Part shown: positions 16,997 to 24,726 of the stretch, piece by piece | Layout of the letters: each line of letters begins with the position of its first letter | Numbering within the stretch: position 1 is the stretch's first letter | Assembly: GCF_014698045.1 (NCBI RefSeq) | Contig: NZ_JACJSE010000002.1 | Span: 523,752 to 587,751, forward strand | Direction: 5' to 3' | Length of the DNA: 64,000 nt | Origin: Aulosira sp. FACHB-615 | Lineage (GTDB): Bacteria > Cyanobacteriota > Cyanobacteriia > Cyanobacteriales > Nostocaceae | Position numbers and translations under genes: made by a program | Notes under the pieces: generated by a model | The model's input: only the letters and a program-made list of their open reading frames with translations | The model's database searches: none | Told to the model about the DNA's origin: nothing

Positions 16997-17553
16997 CTCT
17001 TAGCCAATCTCACCCGTATATTTCACCAGAAGAATATCTCGAAAATGAAAAATCTAGCCCCATTAAACATGAATATATCCAAGGGCAGATTTATGCAATG
17101 GCAGGAGCCAGTGACGCTCATGTAACTATTACTGCTAACTTAGTTGCTCTGCTGAGAAATCACATTCGCGGAACTGGGTGTCGTCTTTATGTCGTTGATA
17201 TGAAAGCACACATCGAATCGCTGAATGTTTTTTATTATCCAGATATTATGGTGACTTGTGACCCAAGAGATACAGAGTTTGAATATTTTAAACGCTATCC
17301 CAGTTTAATTATTGAAGTTTTATCGCCTTCCACTGAGGCTTTAGATAGAGGTGATAAATTTAGTGACTATCAAGAAATAGAAACATTGCAAGAATATGTA
17401 TTAATCAGCCAAAACCGTCAAAGAATTGATTGTTTTAGACGTAATGCACAAGGCAGATGGGAACTTTATAGTTATAGAGGCAATCAAGAATTACAGTTTA
17501 CAAGCATAAATTTTTCTGGTTCTGTAACTGATGTTTATGAAGATGTATTTTGA
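16993..17553 (+). CDS. Uma2 family protein
   Basis: This is a complete 186-residue Uma2 protein. It has the N-terminal YISPEEYLENE/KHEYIQGQIYAMAGAS block, the acidic YYPDIMVTCDPRD (about residue 75), LIIEVLSPSTEALDRGDKFSDY (about 97) and the late YVLISQNRQRIDCF. The PD and E-V-L residues correspond to the PD-(D/E)xK-type active site predicted for the family. It overlaps the preceding HicB-like gene by 4 bp and is probably translated from it. The function of Uma2 proteins is uncertain; the pairing with a HicB-like protein suggests an antitoxin-controlled effector, but this is inference. Confidence 0.85.
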   Translation: MTLSQSHPYISPEEYLENEKSSPIKHEYIQGQIYAMAGASDAHVTITANLVALLRNHIRGTGCRLYVVDMKAHIESLNVFYYPDIMVTCDPRDTEFEYFKRYPSLIIEVLSPSTEALDRGDKFSDYQEIETLQEYVLISQNRQRIDCFRRNAQGRWELYSYRGNQELQFTSINFSGSVTDVYEDVF

Positions 17554-17650
17554 ATAAAAACTTCGTGCCTTTTTGCCTTTACGTGAAAATTAATCTTTAG
17601 TGCGGAACCTTTAATTTTATTGTTAACTCTTAAACTTTAAAAAACATACT

Positions 17651-18607
17651 ATGAGTCAGAAAAGAATTTTAGTCACAGGCGCAAGTGGCTGCATCGGTCA
17701 TTACATCTCAGAAGCATTAATTCAAAATACAAATCACGAACTATTTTTACTAGTTAGAAACCCCAGTAAACTACAAGTCAATACGCAATACCGTTCAGGT
17801 GTTACCGTCTTGCAAGGCGATATGCAAGAAATTAAACACTTTGCGGATTTGTTATCAACTATTGATGTCGCAGTGTTAACAGCAACAGCCTGGGGCGGGG
17901 ATAATACTTACGATATTAATGTCAACAAGACACTAGAACTATTCAGTTTATTAAACCCTGAACGTTGCGAACAGGTAATTTATTTTTCAACTGCTAGTGT
18001 TTTAGATAACAAAAATCAACCTCTAAAAGAAGCAGGGGAGATTGGGACAGATTATATCGGTTCTAAATATCAATGCTTGCATGAAAAAGAAAAACTAGCG
18101 ATCGCACCTAAAATTACCACAGTTTTTCCCACCTTAGTACTAGGCGGCGATGCCAATAAACCCTATTCTCACCTCACCTCTGGCATACCCGAAGTCACAA
18201 AATATGTTAACTTAATTCGCTTTTTACAAGCAGACGGTAGTTTTCACTTTATCCACGGAAAAGATATTGCTACCGTCGTGGAATATTTAATCGAACATCC
18301 ACCCCAAAATAAGGAACAACGCAAATTAGTTTTAGGTCAAGAAAGACTCACCGCCAACCAAGCAATAGAAGAAACCTGCGCTTATCTAGGCAAAAAAATT
18401 TACTTTCGCATTCCCCTATCTATTTCATTAGCTAATTTGATTATTGCCGTGTTCCGCATTCAAATGGCAGCTTGGGATAGGTTCTGCATGAACTATCGCC
18501 ATTTTACATATAAAAATGCCGTCAATCCCGCAAGTTTTGGTTTACCAAATTATTGTGCAACCATGAGTGATGTGTTGAAAATTAGCGGTGTGCCTAATAG
18601 AAAATAA
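17651..18607 (+). CDS. NAD(P)-dependent epimerase/SDR family protein
   Basis: A 318-residue extended or atypical short-chain dehydrogenase. The Rossmann glycine motif is TGASGCIGHYISEAL (about residues 9-23). A second strand/acidic region, LQGDM, lies about residue 56. The Ser/Tyr/Lys region is FSTAS...YIGSKYQCLHEK (about residues 116-145), with Tyr and Lys in a YxxxK arrangement: Y-I-G-S-K. It probably reduces or epimerises a nucleotide sugar or an isoprenoid-like substrate; cyanobacterial homologs lack a fixed function. It stands alone between the Uma2 gene and a toxin-antitoxin-like pair. The C-terminal part contains a hydrophobic stretch (SISLANLIIAVFRIQ) that might be a membrane-contacting helix. 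Confidence 0.8.
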   Translation: MSQKRILVTGASGCIGHYISEALIQNTNHELFLLVRNPSKLQVNTQYRSGVTVLQGDMQEIKHFADLLSTIDVAVLTATAWGGDNTYDINVNKTLELFSLLNPERCEQVIYFSTASVLDNKNQPLKEAGEIGTDYIGSKYQCLHEKEKLAIAPKITTVFPTLVLGGDANKPYSHLTSGIPEVTKYVNLIRFLQADGSFHFIHGKDIATVVEYLIEHPPQNKEQRKLVLGQERLTANQAIEETCAYLGKKIYFRIPLSISLANLIIAVFRIQMAAWDRFCMNYRHFTYKNAVNPASFGLPNYCATMSDVLKISGVPNRK

Positions 18608-18731
18608 ACTGCTAACTGGTGTGTTTTCAGGTATAGCTAATTCTCGAAATGGTTTGGTTTCTGCGATCGCCTACAGTGAGCGGTTACAGCATCTACAGTA
18701 AAATGAGTAAGACACTTAAAGTCTATCAAAC

Positions 18732-19091
18732 ATGGTCGTCAATCTAAATGTAACGCAGTCTCAGCCATCGGCTAACCTGAAGGTGACACTCCTAATAGAA
18801 AGCCTCAAAAATGGTCAGTTTGCTGCATCTATCTTTGAGTTTCCCAACTTTCGCGTTGAAGCACAAACACGAGAAGATGCAATCACCCAACTCCAAACCA
18901 CCTTTTTAGAAAGACTCAGCCACATCGAAGCTATTTCCTGGAATCTACCAATAGAAGCTTCAGTACCAACTTGGATGCAATTTGCGGGTGTTTTTCAAAA
19001 CGATCAAGATTTTCAGGAAATTATGAATGAAATTCGATCGCAGCGAACCTCAGATGATGACAGTGAAGTTGACTCCTCATACTACTTGTAG
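18732..19091 (+). CDS. putative antitoxin partner of the VapC-like toxin (119 aa)
   Basis: The 119-residue protein resembles a HicB/UPF0150-type fold: an N-terminal beta pair (LKVTLLIESLKNGQFAASIFEFPNFRVEAQTREDAITQLQTTFLERL), then a linker and an acidic C-terminus (TSDDDSEVDSSYYL). It shows no AbrB, MetJ or Phd DNA-binding motif typical for VapB proteins. Its stop is 12 bp before the GTG of the PIN-domain gene, and a GAGGAAG ribosome site lies between, so the two form an operon. The position and size make an antitoxin role likely; the family assignment is tentative. Confidence 0.65.
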   Translation: MVVNLNVTQSQPSANLKVTLLIESLKNGQFAASIFEFPNFRVEAQTREDAITQLQTTFLERLSHIEAISWNLPIEASVPTWMQFAGVFQNDQDFQEIMNEIRSQRTSDDDSEVDSSYYL

Positions 19092-19103
19092 AGGAAGCTT
19101 AGT

Positions 19104-19526
19104 GTGTCTCGATATATTCTCGATACGGATCATGTTTCACTAATTCTTTGTAATCATCCTCAAGTTATCGCTAACGCTTCTTTGCATCAAATTGCTGTGA
19201 CTGTAATTACGGTTCAAGAACTTTTTAACGGCTGGATTGGTAAAATTAACGATCCGTCAGCAGTGCATAATCTCCCCGCACTCTACTCAAAACTTTGGAT
19301 AACCGTCAAATATCTTCAAACAGTTGAGATCCTGGATTTCACACAACAGGCTGATGACTGTCTCAAACAACTGCTCAGAGAGAATCCCCCTCTGCGAAAA
19401 AACCGCCTGCAAAAAGATATGCGAATAGCTGCGATCGCATTATCTCTTAATACCACCGTCGTTACCCGTAACCAACGAGATTTTAGTCTAGTACCCAGAC
19501 TAGCGATCGCAGATTGGACGCTGTAA
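19104..19526 (+). CDS. PIN-domain toxin (VapC family)
   Basis: The 140-residue protein has the four acidic positions of a PIN nuclease: ILDTDHVSL (Asp about 7), VQELFNG (Glu about 43), KDMRIAAIAL (Asp about 109) and TRNQRDFSLV (Asp about 127). VapC toxins cleave tRNA or rRNA and are held by a DNA-binding antitoxin. The start is GTG at 19104 with GAGGAAG 7 nt upstream. The upstream 119-residue gene is the presumed antitoxin. The HIP1 octamer occurs inside the gene (AGCGATCGCA near 19502), which suggests long residence in this genome. Confidence 0.85.
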   Translation: MSRYILDTDHVSLILCNHPQVIANASLHQIAVTVITVQELFNGWIGKINDPSAVHNLPALYSKLWITVKYLQTVEILDFTQQADDCLKQLLRENPPLRKNRLQKDMRIAAIALSLNTTVVTRNQRDFSLVPRLAIADWTL

Positions 19527-19541
19527 CCATAATGCTCTGAT

Positions 19542-20150
19542 TCAACCCCACACCCGACGCAAATTCAACACAAAACCCGGTAAAACTTCTTCATCCGATA
19601 ACGTCGCCGGATTTTCCAACACTTCCACTGCCGAACTTGGGCGATAAACTTCTACACATCGCTGCTGCGGATCAATTAACCAACCGAGTTTTGCACCATT
19701 ATCGATGTACTCCCGCATTTTTTCTTGCAGAGTTTTGAGAGTATCAGAACTAGAGCGCAATTCTACTACAAAATCTGGACAGATATTCGCAAAAGTTCCT
19801 TTTTGTTCGGGAGTCAGGACTTGCCAACGTTCTTGGCTTACCCAAGAAGCATCAGGAGAACGAATTGCACCATTTGGTAAGACAAAACCGGTTGAAGAGT
19901 CAAAAGCTTGACCTGGTTCACCTGCATTCCGCCACCATAAATACAATTCTCCCGCAATATTCCAATTACGTTTACCAGTCTCCCAACCTGTTGGCGGATT
20001 CACGATTAATTCTCCTTTTGCAGTTCTTTCTAGTCTCAAGTCTCGGTTAGCGGCGGCTAATGCGGCGAACTGTTCTGGGGTGACATATAATGCGATCGCT
20101 TTCGGTAACTCAATCAATAAGTTTTCTGGGTTAACGGGTATCTGTACCAT
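19542..20150 (-). CDS. Uma2 family protein
   Basis: A 202-residue Uma2 protein of the longer subtype. The N-terminus reads LYVTPEQFAALAAANRDLRLERTAKGELIVNPPTG, the active-site region IRSPDASWVSQERW (about residue 97) then CPDFVVELRSSSDTLKTLQEKM (about 124), and the C-terminus has GWLIDPQQRCVEVYRP. The SPDASWV, E-L and K residues match the predicted PD-(D/E)xK core. The ATG at 20150 has AGAGGT 4 nt upstream. It converges with the VapC-like gene (15-bp gap). It is the third intact Uma2 in the window, and a fourth, broken copy lies at 21985. Confidence 0.85.
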   Translation of the reverse strand: MVQIPVNPENLLIELPKAIALYVTPEQFAALAAANRDLRLERTAKGELIVNPPTGWETGKRNWNIAGELYLWWRNAGEPGQAFDSSTGFVLPNGAIRSPDASWVSQERWQVLTPEQKGTFANICPDFVVELRSSSDTLKTLQEKMREYIDNGAKLGWLIDPQQRCVEVYRPSSAVEVLENPATLSDEEVLPGFVLNLRRVWG

Positions 20151-20337
20151 CTTGACCTCTTTCTTACATCATCAAGCATCGAGAGGCATCATATTTTTAT
20201 CATCAGACACACAATATTTTCTAGTTAATAATTGCACAGACAAAACCATTAACGGTAAGCTAAAGCCAATATAAAGTCAATAAGTAATTATTTCCGCTAG
20301 AGTGGGATAACAATCAAAGTGTGAGGTCTGCTACTAC

Positions 20338-21924
20338 ATGCGAGTTTTATTAGTTTATCCGATATTTCCTAAAACCTTTTGGTCTTATGAAAAGATTCTG
20401 GATTTAGTTGATCGCAAAGTTTTACTACCACCTTTGGGTTTAGTGACTGTAGCGGCAATTCTGCCCCAAGAATGGGAATTTAAGCTGGTCGATCGCAATA
20501 TTCGTCCTGCAACAGAAGCAGAATGGGAATGGGCAGATATAGTCATTCTATCGGCGATGATTGTCCAGAAACAAGATTTATTGGAACAAATTCAAGAAGC
20601 CAAACGACGCGGTAAGTTAGTTGCAGTTGGTGGCCCTTACCCAACTTCTACACCTTATGATGTCCAAAATGTTGGTGCAGATTTCCTGATTTTGGATGAA
20701 GGGGAAATCACCTTACCGATGTTTGTGGAAGCAATTCAACGAGGCGAAAAATCTGGAACTTTCCGCACCGCAGAAAAACCCGATGTCACAAGCACACCCG
20801 TACCCCGCTTTGATTTATTAGAATTAGATGCTTATGACATGATGTCGGTGCAATTTTCGCGCGGTTGTCCTTTCCAGTGCGAATTTTGCGACATTATCGT
20901 TCTCTATGGACGTAAACCACGCACCAAAACCCCAGAACAATTATTAGCAGAGTTGGATTATCTCTATGAATTGGGTTGGCGGCGGGGTGTGTTTATGGTG
21001 GATGACAACTTTATCGGTAACAAGCGAAATGTGAAATTGTTGCTGAAAGAGTTAAAAGTCTGGATGGAAGAACACCAATATCCCTTTAAGTTTGATACAG
21101 AAGCTTCTGTAGATTTAGCCCAAGACGAAGAATTACTGGAATTGATGGTTGAGTCTGGATTTTCGGCGGTGTTTTTGGGAATTGAAACCCCAGACGAAGA
21201 TAGTTTACAACTCACCAAGAAATTTCAAAATACCCGCAGTTCTTTGACAGACGCAGTGCAAACCATCATCAAAGCTGGGTTGCGGCCAATGGCTGGGTTT
21301 ATTATCGGGTTTGATGGTGAAAAAGCTGGCGCAGGCGATCGCATCGTCCGGTTTGCCGAACAAGCCGGGATTCCCTCAACCACCTTCGCTATGTTACAAG
21401 CACTACCCAATACTGCACTGTGGCATCGACTGAAAAAAGAAGGTAGATTGCGGGAAAATACAGAAAGTAACATCAACCAAACCACGTTGATGAACTTTAT
21501 TCCCACCCGTCCTTTAGAAGAACTTGCCAGGGAATATGTTGAGGCTTTTTGTGCTTTATACGACCCTGTGAAATATTTAGACCGCACCTATCGCTGTTTT
21601 TTAATGTTAGGTTCGCCTAAGTGGAAAGCACCTTTTAAAATGCCATCATGGGTAGAACTCAAAGCATTGTTAATTGTCGTTTGGCGACAAGGAATTGTCA
21701 GGGAAACTCGGTGGAAATTCTGGCATCATTTGTTCAGTATTATCAAACGGAACCCTGCTGTATTTACACATTACCTTTCGGTTTGCGCCCACAACGAGCA
21801 TTTCTTAGAATATCGCCAAATTGTCCGCGACCAAATTGAAAGCCAGTTAGCTGCTTATTTGGCACAAGGCGCAGAAAAACCTTATGTCCCCGTGGCAGAA
21901 AAAGCCGAGGCGATCGCTAGTTAA
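20338..21924 (+). CDS. B12-binding radical SAM protein (DUF4070 type)
   Basis: The 528-residue protein has an N-terminal cobalamin-binding Rossmann domain (residues 1-150, beginning RVLLVYPIFPKTFWSYEK). The radical SAM core carries RGCPFQCEFCDI, a C-x3-C-x2-C cluster at about residues 178-186, and a C-terminal DUF4070 region follows (about 380-500). The family includes the hopanoid C-2 methylase HpnP and other C-methyltransferases or cyclases; the opening residues are HpnP-like, but cyanobacteria carry several paralogs, so the substrate is open. It is monocistronic and has no B12 riboswitch that I can see upstream. The plausible role is methylation of an unactivated carbon in a lipid or secondary metabolite. 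Confidence 0.85.
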   Translation: MRVLLVYPIFPKTFWSYEKILDLVDRKVLLPPLGLVTVAAILPQEWEFKLVDRNIRPATEAEWEWADIVILSAMIVQKQDLLEQIQEAKRRGKLVAVGGPYPTSTPYDVQNVGADFLILDEGEITLPMFVEAIQRGEKSGTFRTAEKPDVTSTPVPRFDLLELDAYDMMSVQFSRGCPFQCEFCDIIVLYGRKPRTKTPEQLLAELDYLYELGWRRGVFMVDDNFIGNKRNVKLLLKELKVWMEEHQYPFKFDTEASVDLAQDEELLELMVESGFSAVFLGIETPDEDSLQLTKKFQNTRSSLTDAVQTIIKAGLRPMAGFIIGFDGEKAGAGDRIVRFAEQAGIPSTTFAMLQALPNTALWHRLKKEGRLRENTESNINQTTLMNFIPTRPLEELAREYVEAFCALYDPVKYLDRTYRCFLMLGSPKWKAPFKMPSWVELKALLIVVWRQGIVRETRWKFWHHLFSIIKRNPAVFTHYLSVCAHNEHFLEYRQIVRDQIESQLAAYLAQGAEKPYVPVAEKAEAIAS

Positions 21925-21984
21925 ATTAAAGATAGGAAATAGGGAGTAGGGAATAAAAAAACATCCTCTCCCTAAATCCAAAAT

Positions 21985-22157
21985 TGTATAATTTCCACAG
22001 CATCCGAAAAAGTCCGTTGGACAACTGCTGACTTAGCGTTATTTCCTGACGACGGCAATGACCAGATAGTGTTTTAAAATTAGCGGCTACTTTATATAAA
22101 GAAGATAATTTAACTAGTCCACTTTTGCCGGGATTTAGTTGTGCTGTTAAGAGCTGA
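21985..22157 (+). pseudogene. internally deleted Uma2 remnant
   Basis: Frame at 21985-22059 reads STASEKVRWTTADLALFPDDGN, a typical Uma2 N-terminus. After a frame change at about 22060, 22062-22157 reads VLKLAATLYKEDNLTSPLLPGF followed by SCAVKS and stop, a typical Uma2 C-terminus. The roughly 110-130 central residues that carry the active site are missing. No ATG or ribosome site precedes it. It occupies most of the otherwise empty 399-bp gap 21925-22323; the remainder holds a short GGGAGTA-type repeat and AT-rich DNA. Confidence 0.8.
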
Positions 22158-22323
22158 TTTGTAAACAAAATCTTAAGATGCTATATGCTTTATCATCAGA
22201 CGAATCAATAAGCCATAAATCATTGCTTTACTAATGTTCTTGATTTAGTCTATAGCTTGAGTACATCACGGCTTTGTTCTATTTAGATTTTCTTTACGAA
22301 TCAGCTCTAACTTATCTCAAGTT

Positions 22324-23436
22324 ATGCCAAGACACATCATCACTGAACTGACTGAGGAACAAGAAGCAATGATTGCTATCTACCGAGACAAATGGCGAAG
22401 GATAGCAACCTCTACAGAAGCCATTAATCATGAAAAAGTTGCCGCAGTGATTAATGCTGCTTATGCTGTCAGCAACTATCCAGAACCAGAAATTTTATTT
22501 TATAGTAATCCTCTGATCGCAATTCAAAAAGTTTTGGCAATTAAAAACTTTAAAGATTATTTAGGACTGAATATTCATATCAAATTTCTTAAAAGAGTAG
22601 TAGAACATATTAAACACGGAATCAATCAACAGCTTGAGTATCAACTCTTCATTAGATTGCGAAATCAAATACAATTTCCTGAATTTCCATATTACCCAAC
22701 GGCAAGCCATCCAAAAATTTCATACTTCCCTTATGGCATAACACAACTTATTGAACAGCAATTAATAACTGATATTGACCAGTGCGAGATAGAATTTACT
22801 GACTTTTTACATTTAACACAACCCTTAACTAGAACAGCAGAGTGGGCAATTTGGGGTTGTATGTTAGATTTTTGTATTTCAGTCCTTGCCATTAATTATG
22901 ACAAGAAAAAATGGCAAGTATTTCAAGATTTAATCCAATACTGTGGTTTCATATCCAAATATGAAAAGGTTTGTCTAGTCTGTGAGCGTCCTTGCAAGGT
23001 ATCTTTTGATCAAGAGAATATCCTTCATGCTGAAGGAGAAGCAGCAGTTCAATTCTCTGACGGATATAACATTTACGCATATCACGGTGTTAGGTTGCCA
23101 GAGAAATATGGCGAATTATCTCCAACGCAGTGGTCAGCAAAATGGTTATTAGAAGAAAAGAACGCTGAACTGCGGCGCGTGTTAATTCAAGGCATTGGTT
23201 ATTCTCGAATTATTGAAGAGTTACAAGCAGTTGAATTAGATATCTGGGAAGAATATACGCTTTTTAAAATTAATTCCGATATAGATGTAGAACCAATTTA
23301 TTTATTAAAAATGACCTGTCCTAGCACCCAAAGGATTAATGTATTGCGCGTACCACCTGATATTCAATCAGCAAAAGATGCTATTTGTTGGGTAAATTGG
23401 GGTATTGCTCCTGAAGAATTTAGTGTGCAAACTTAA
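22324..23436 (+). CDS. DUF6745-type protein
   Basis: A 370-residue protein. The C-terminal half contains a well-conserved block: HAEGEAAVQFSDGYNIYAYHGVRLPEKYG (residues about 235-263), characteristic of DUF6745 proteins, which often accompany leucine-rich repeat or bacterial effector-like proteins. The N-terminal half is helical (ELTEEQEAMIAIYRDKWRRIATST) and also contains the two-cysteine stretch CLVCERPC (about 219-226), perhaps a metal site. No signal peptide. It is monocistronic, flanked by the Uma2 remnant upstream. Function unknown; the family assignment rests on the recognised block. Confidence 0.72.
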   Translation: MPRHIITELTEEQEAMIAIYRDKWRRIATSTEAINHEKVAAVINAAYAVSNYPEPEILFYSNPLIAIQKVLAIKNFKDYLGLNIHIKFLKRVVEHIKHGINQQLEYQLFIRLRNQIQFPEFPYYPTASHPKISYFPYGITQLIEQQLITDIDQCEIEFTDFLHLTQPLTRTAEWAIWGCMLDFCISVLAINYDKKKWQVFQDLIQYCGFISKYEKVCLVCERPCKVSFDQENILHAEGEAAVQFSDGYNIYAYHGVRLPEKYGELSPTQWSAKWLLEEKNAELRRVLIQGIGYSRIIEELQAVELDIWEEYTLFKINSDIDVEPIYLLKMTCPSTQRINVLRVPPDIQSAKDAICWVNWGIAPEEFSVQT

Positions 23437-23640
23437 GAATCTTGTTAGCAGAGTGACACTGAAAGCTGACTTTAACTAGAAGTTATGCAGTTTTGGTGAT
23501 CAGTAAGTCTGCGATCGCATCTTCAATCACCGAAGAGGAAAAATCTACATTAGTAGCCTTTTGTTCCGCTTCATAGCAATTCCCATTTTTGCTCAATCTC
23601 TACCAACTCCTAGATAATTGCTGATGTAGACTGCCATAGT

Positions 23641-24333
23641 TTAATTTTCTACCGGATGTAATTGACCGCGAATATCCCCATAAAAAGTTTGACCTTTGGT
23701 ATGTAAATTAAAATAAAGTTCGCTACGTCTGCCATAATGTGCCATACCAGCAATTGTTTTAACTTTATCGGGTTTTCCTGATTCAATAGGACAACCTAAA
23801 GTGTAAATTCCTAACAAATCTTTGGCGGAATTAGTAGTCTTTTCAATAATTTCATCTGTTACTTCTGCGGAAAAATGACCATCAGCAAAGTTTTGTTTAA
23901 TATCCCCAGTCAAAGCAAAGTCAACTTGAATAGGGCCAAGTACATCTGGCTTCCCGCAATGGATATGAAACATAACTATATCTTTGAGATTTACGCCTGC
24001 TACCTGAACATCAACAAATGCTTTACTCAAGTCTTTGGTGAATTTTACGACTCCGTGTCCATGTGACTTACGCTGATTTCTTGGTATAGAAGGTGCGGTA
24101 GATTTTAAAGACGGTGGGGCAATTTTTGGTGTATTTTCCTCATCATCTGGTTCTTGTAGCGGACTTAAAAAAGCTTCGTACACAAAACCAATTTCTTTAC
24201 CTTTGCTGGGGTCAAGTTTAATATTACTTGACTGTCCGAAAGCAACTGCTTGGTCTACTGATTGCACAAAGATGCTGAATAATATAAAAACTGCCAGACA
24301 CATCAATGTGGTGAATATAGATTTAAACCGCAT
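23641..24333 (-). CDS. exported CHRD-domain protein
   Basis: From the chosen ATG the product is 230 residues, with a signal peptide (MRFKSIFTTLMCLAVFILFSIF). A CHRD domain follows from about residue 95, with alternating strands (HGHGVVKFTKDLSKAFVDVQVAGV, then VMFHIHCGKPDVLGPIQVDFA) and a closing GQTFYGDIRGQLHP. CHRD domains are beta-barrel-like modules in secreted proteins, possibly with a copper-type or scaffold role. I chose 24333 because GAAGG sits 9 nt upstream; in-frame ATGs at 24342 and 24420 have no well-spaced site. It is monocistronic. The gap 23437-23640 behind it holds one HIP1 site and no gene. Confidence 0.75.
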   Translation of the reverse strand: MRFKSIFTTLMCLAVFILFSIFVQSVDQAVAFGQSSNIKLDPSKGKEIGFVYEAFLSPLQEPDDEENTPKIAPPSLKSTAPSIPRNQRKSHGHGVVKFTKDLSKAFVDVQVAGVNLKDIVMFHIHCGKPDVLGPIQVDFALTGDIKQNFADGHFSAEVTDEIIEKTTNSAKDLLGIYTLGCPIESGKPDKVKTIAGMAHYGRRSELYFNLHTKGQTFYGDIRGQLHPVEN

Positions 24334-24726
24334 AACTACCATCCTTCTCTGTGTGTAAAAAAATTTAAGTTTTAGCAAAAATATATGCAGATGTTTCATT
24401 GCAACTCTGTAATTAGACAAAAATTTCCGCGTAATTACTTGTTTTGCGAGGTTTAACGGGAATTTTGCTGTCTAATTTACTTATTTGAACATCGCAATAT
24501 ACAGATTGGTTCAGTGTAATTACTTAAGTTTCTGCTATTTATTGCAGAAGATACCTCAATTCTTCAAGAATCCAGGAATCGGTTTGTTTAAAGATAGGAT
24601 TTTTGTCTTTAATTTTTTTGTGAATCATGTCATTCTGGCGTGATTAAAGAAATTGATCCCCATATTTCAAAGAATGATTCGCTAGAATCGCCTTTATGAA
24701 TTGAAAATTCAAATTTTGATTTGCTT
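24334..24726. other. intergenic region between CHRD and M16 genes
   Basis: About 390 bp between divergent starts, AT-rich, with no ORF or repeat that I recognise apart from a stretch of T-runs near 24612. It must contain both promoters. Confidence 0.4.

Noticed and set aside
20151..20337. Search for a B12 riboswitch ahead of the radical SAM gene
   Set aside because: No conserved B12-box or matching stem arrangement is visible in this short AT-rich gap.
21926..22168. 80-residue minus-strand frame
   Set aside because: It is antisense to the Uma2 remnant, which explains the open frame.
23457..23640. Possible remnant coding segment on the minus strand (E-A-E-Q-K-A-T-N-V-D-F pattern, ending at a TAA)
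   Set aside because: The frame is open for only about 38 codons behind a stop, and I recognise no family; too weak to call a pseudogene.
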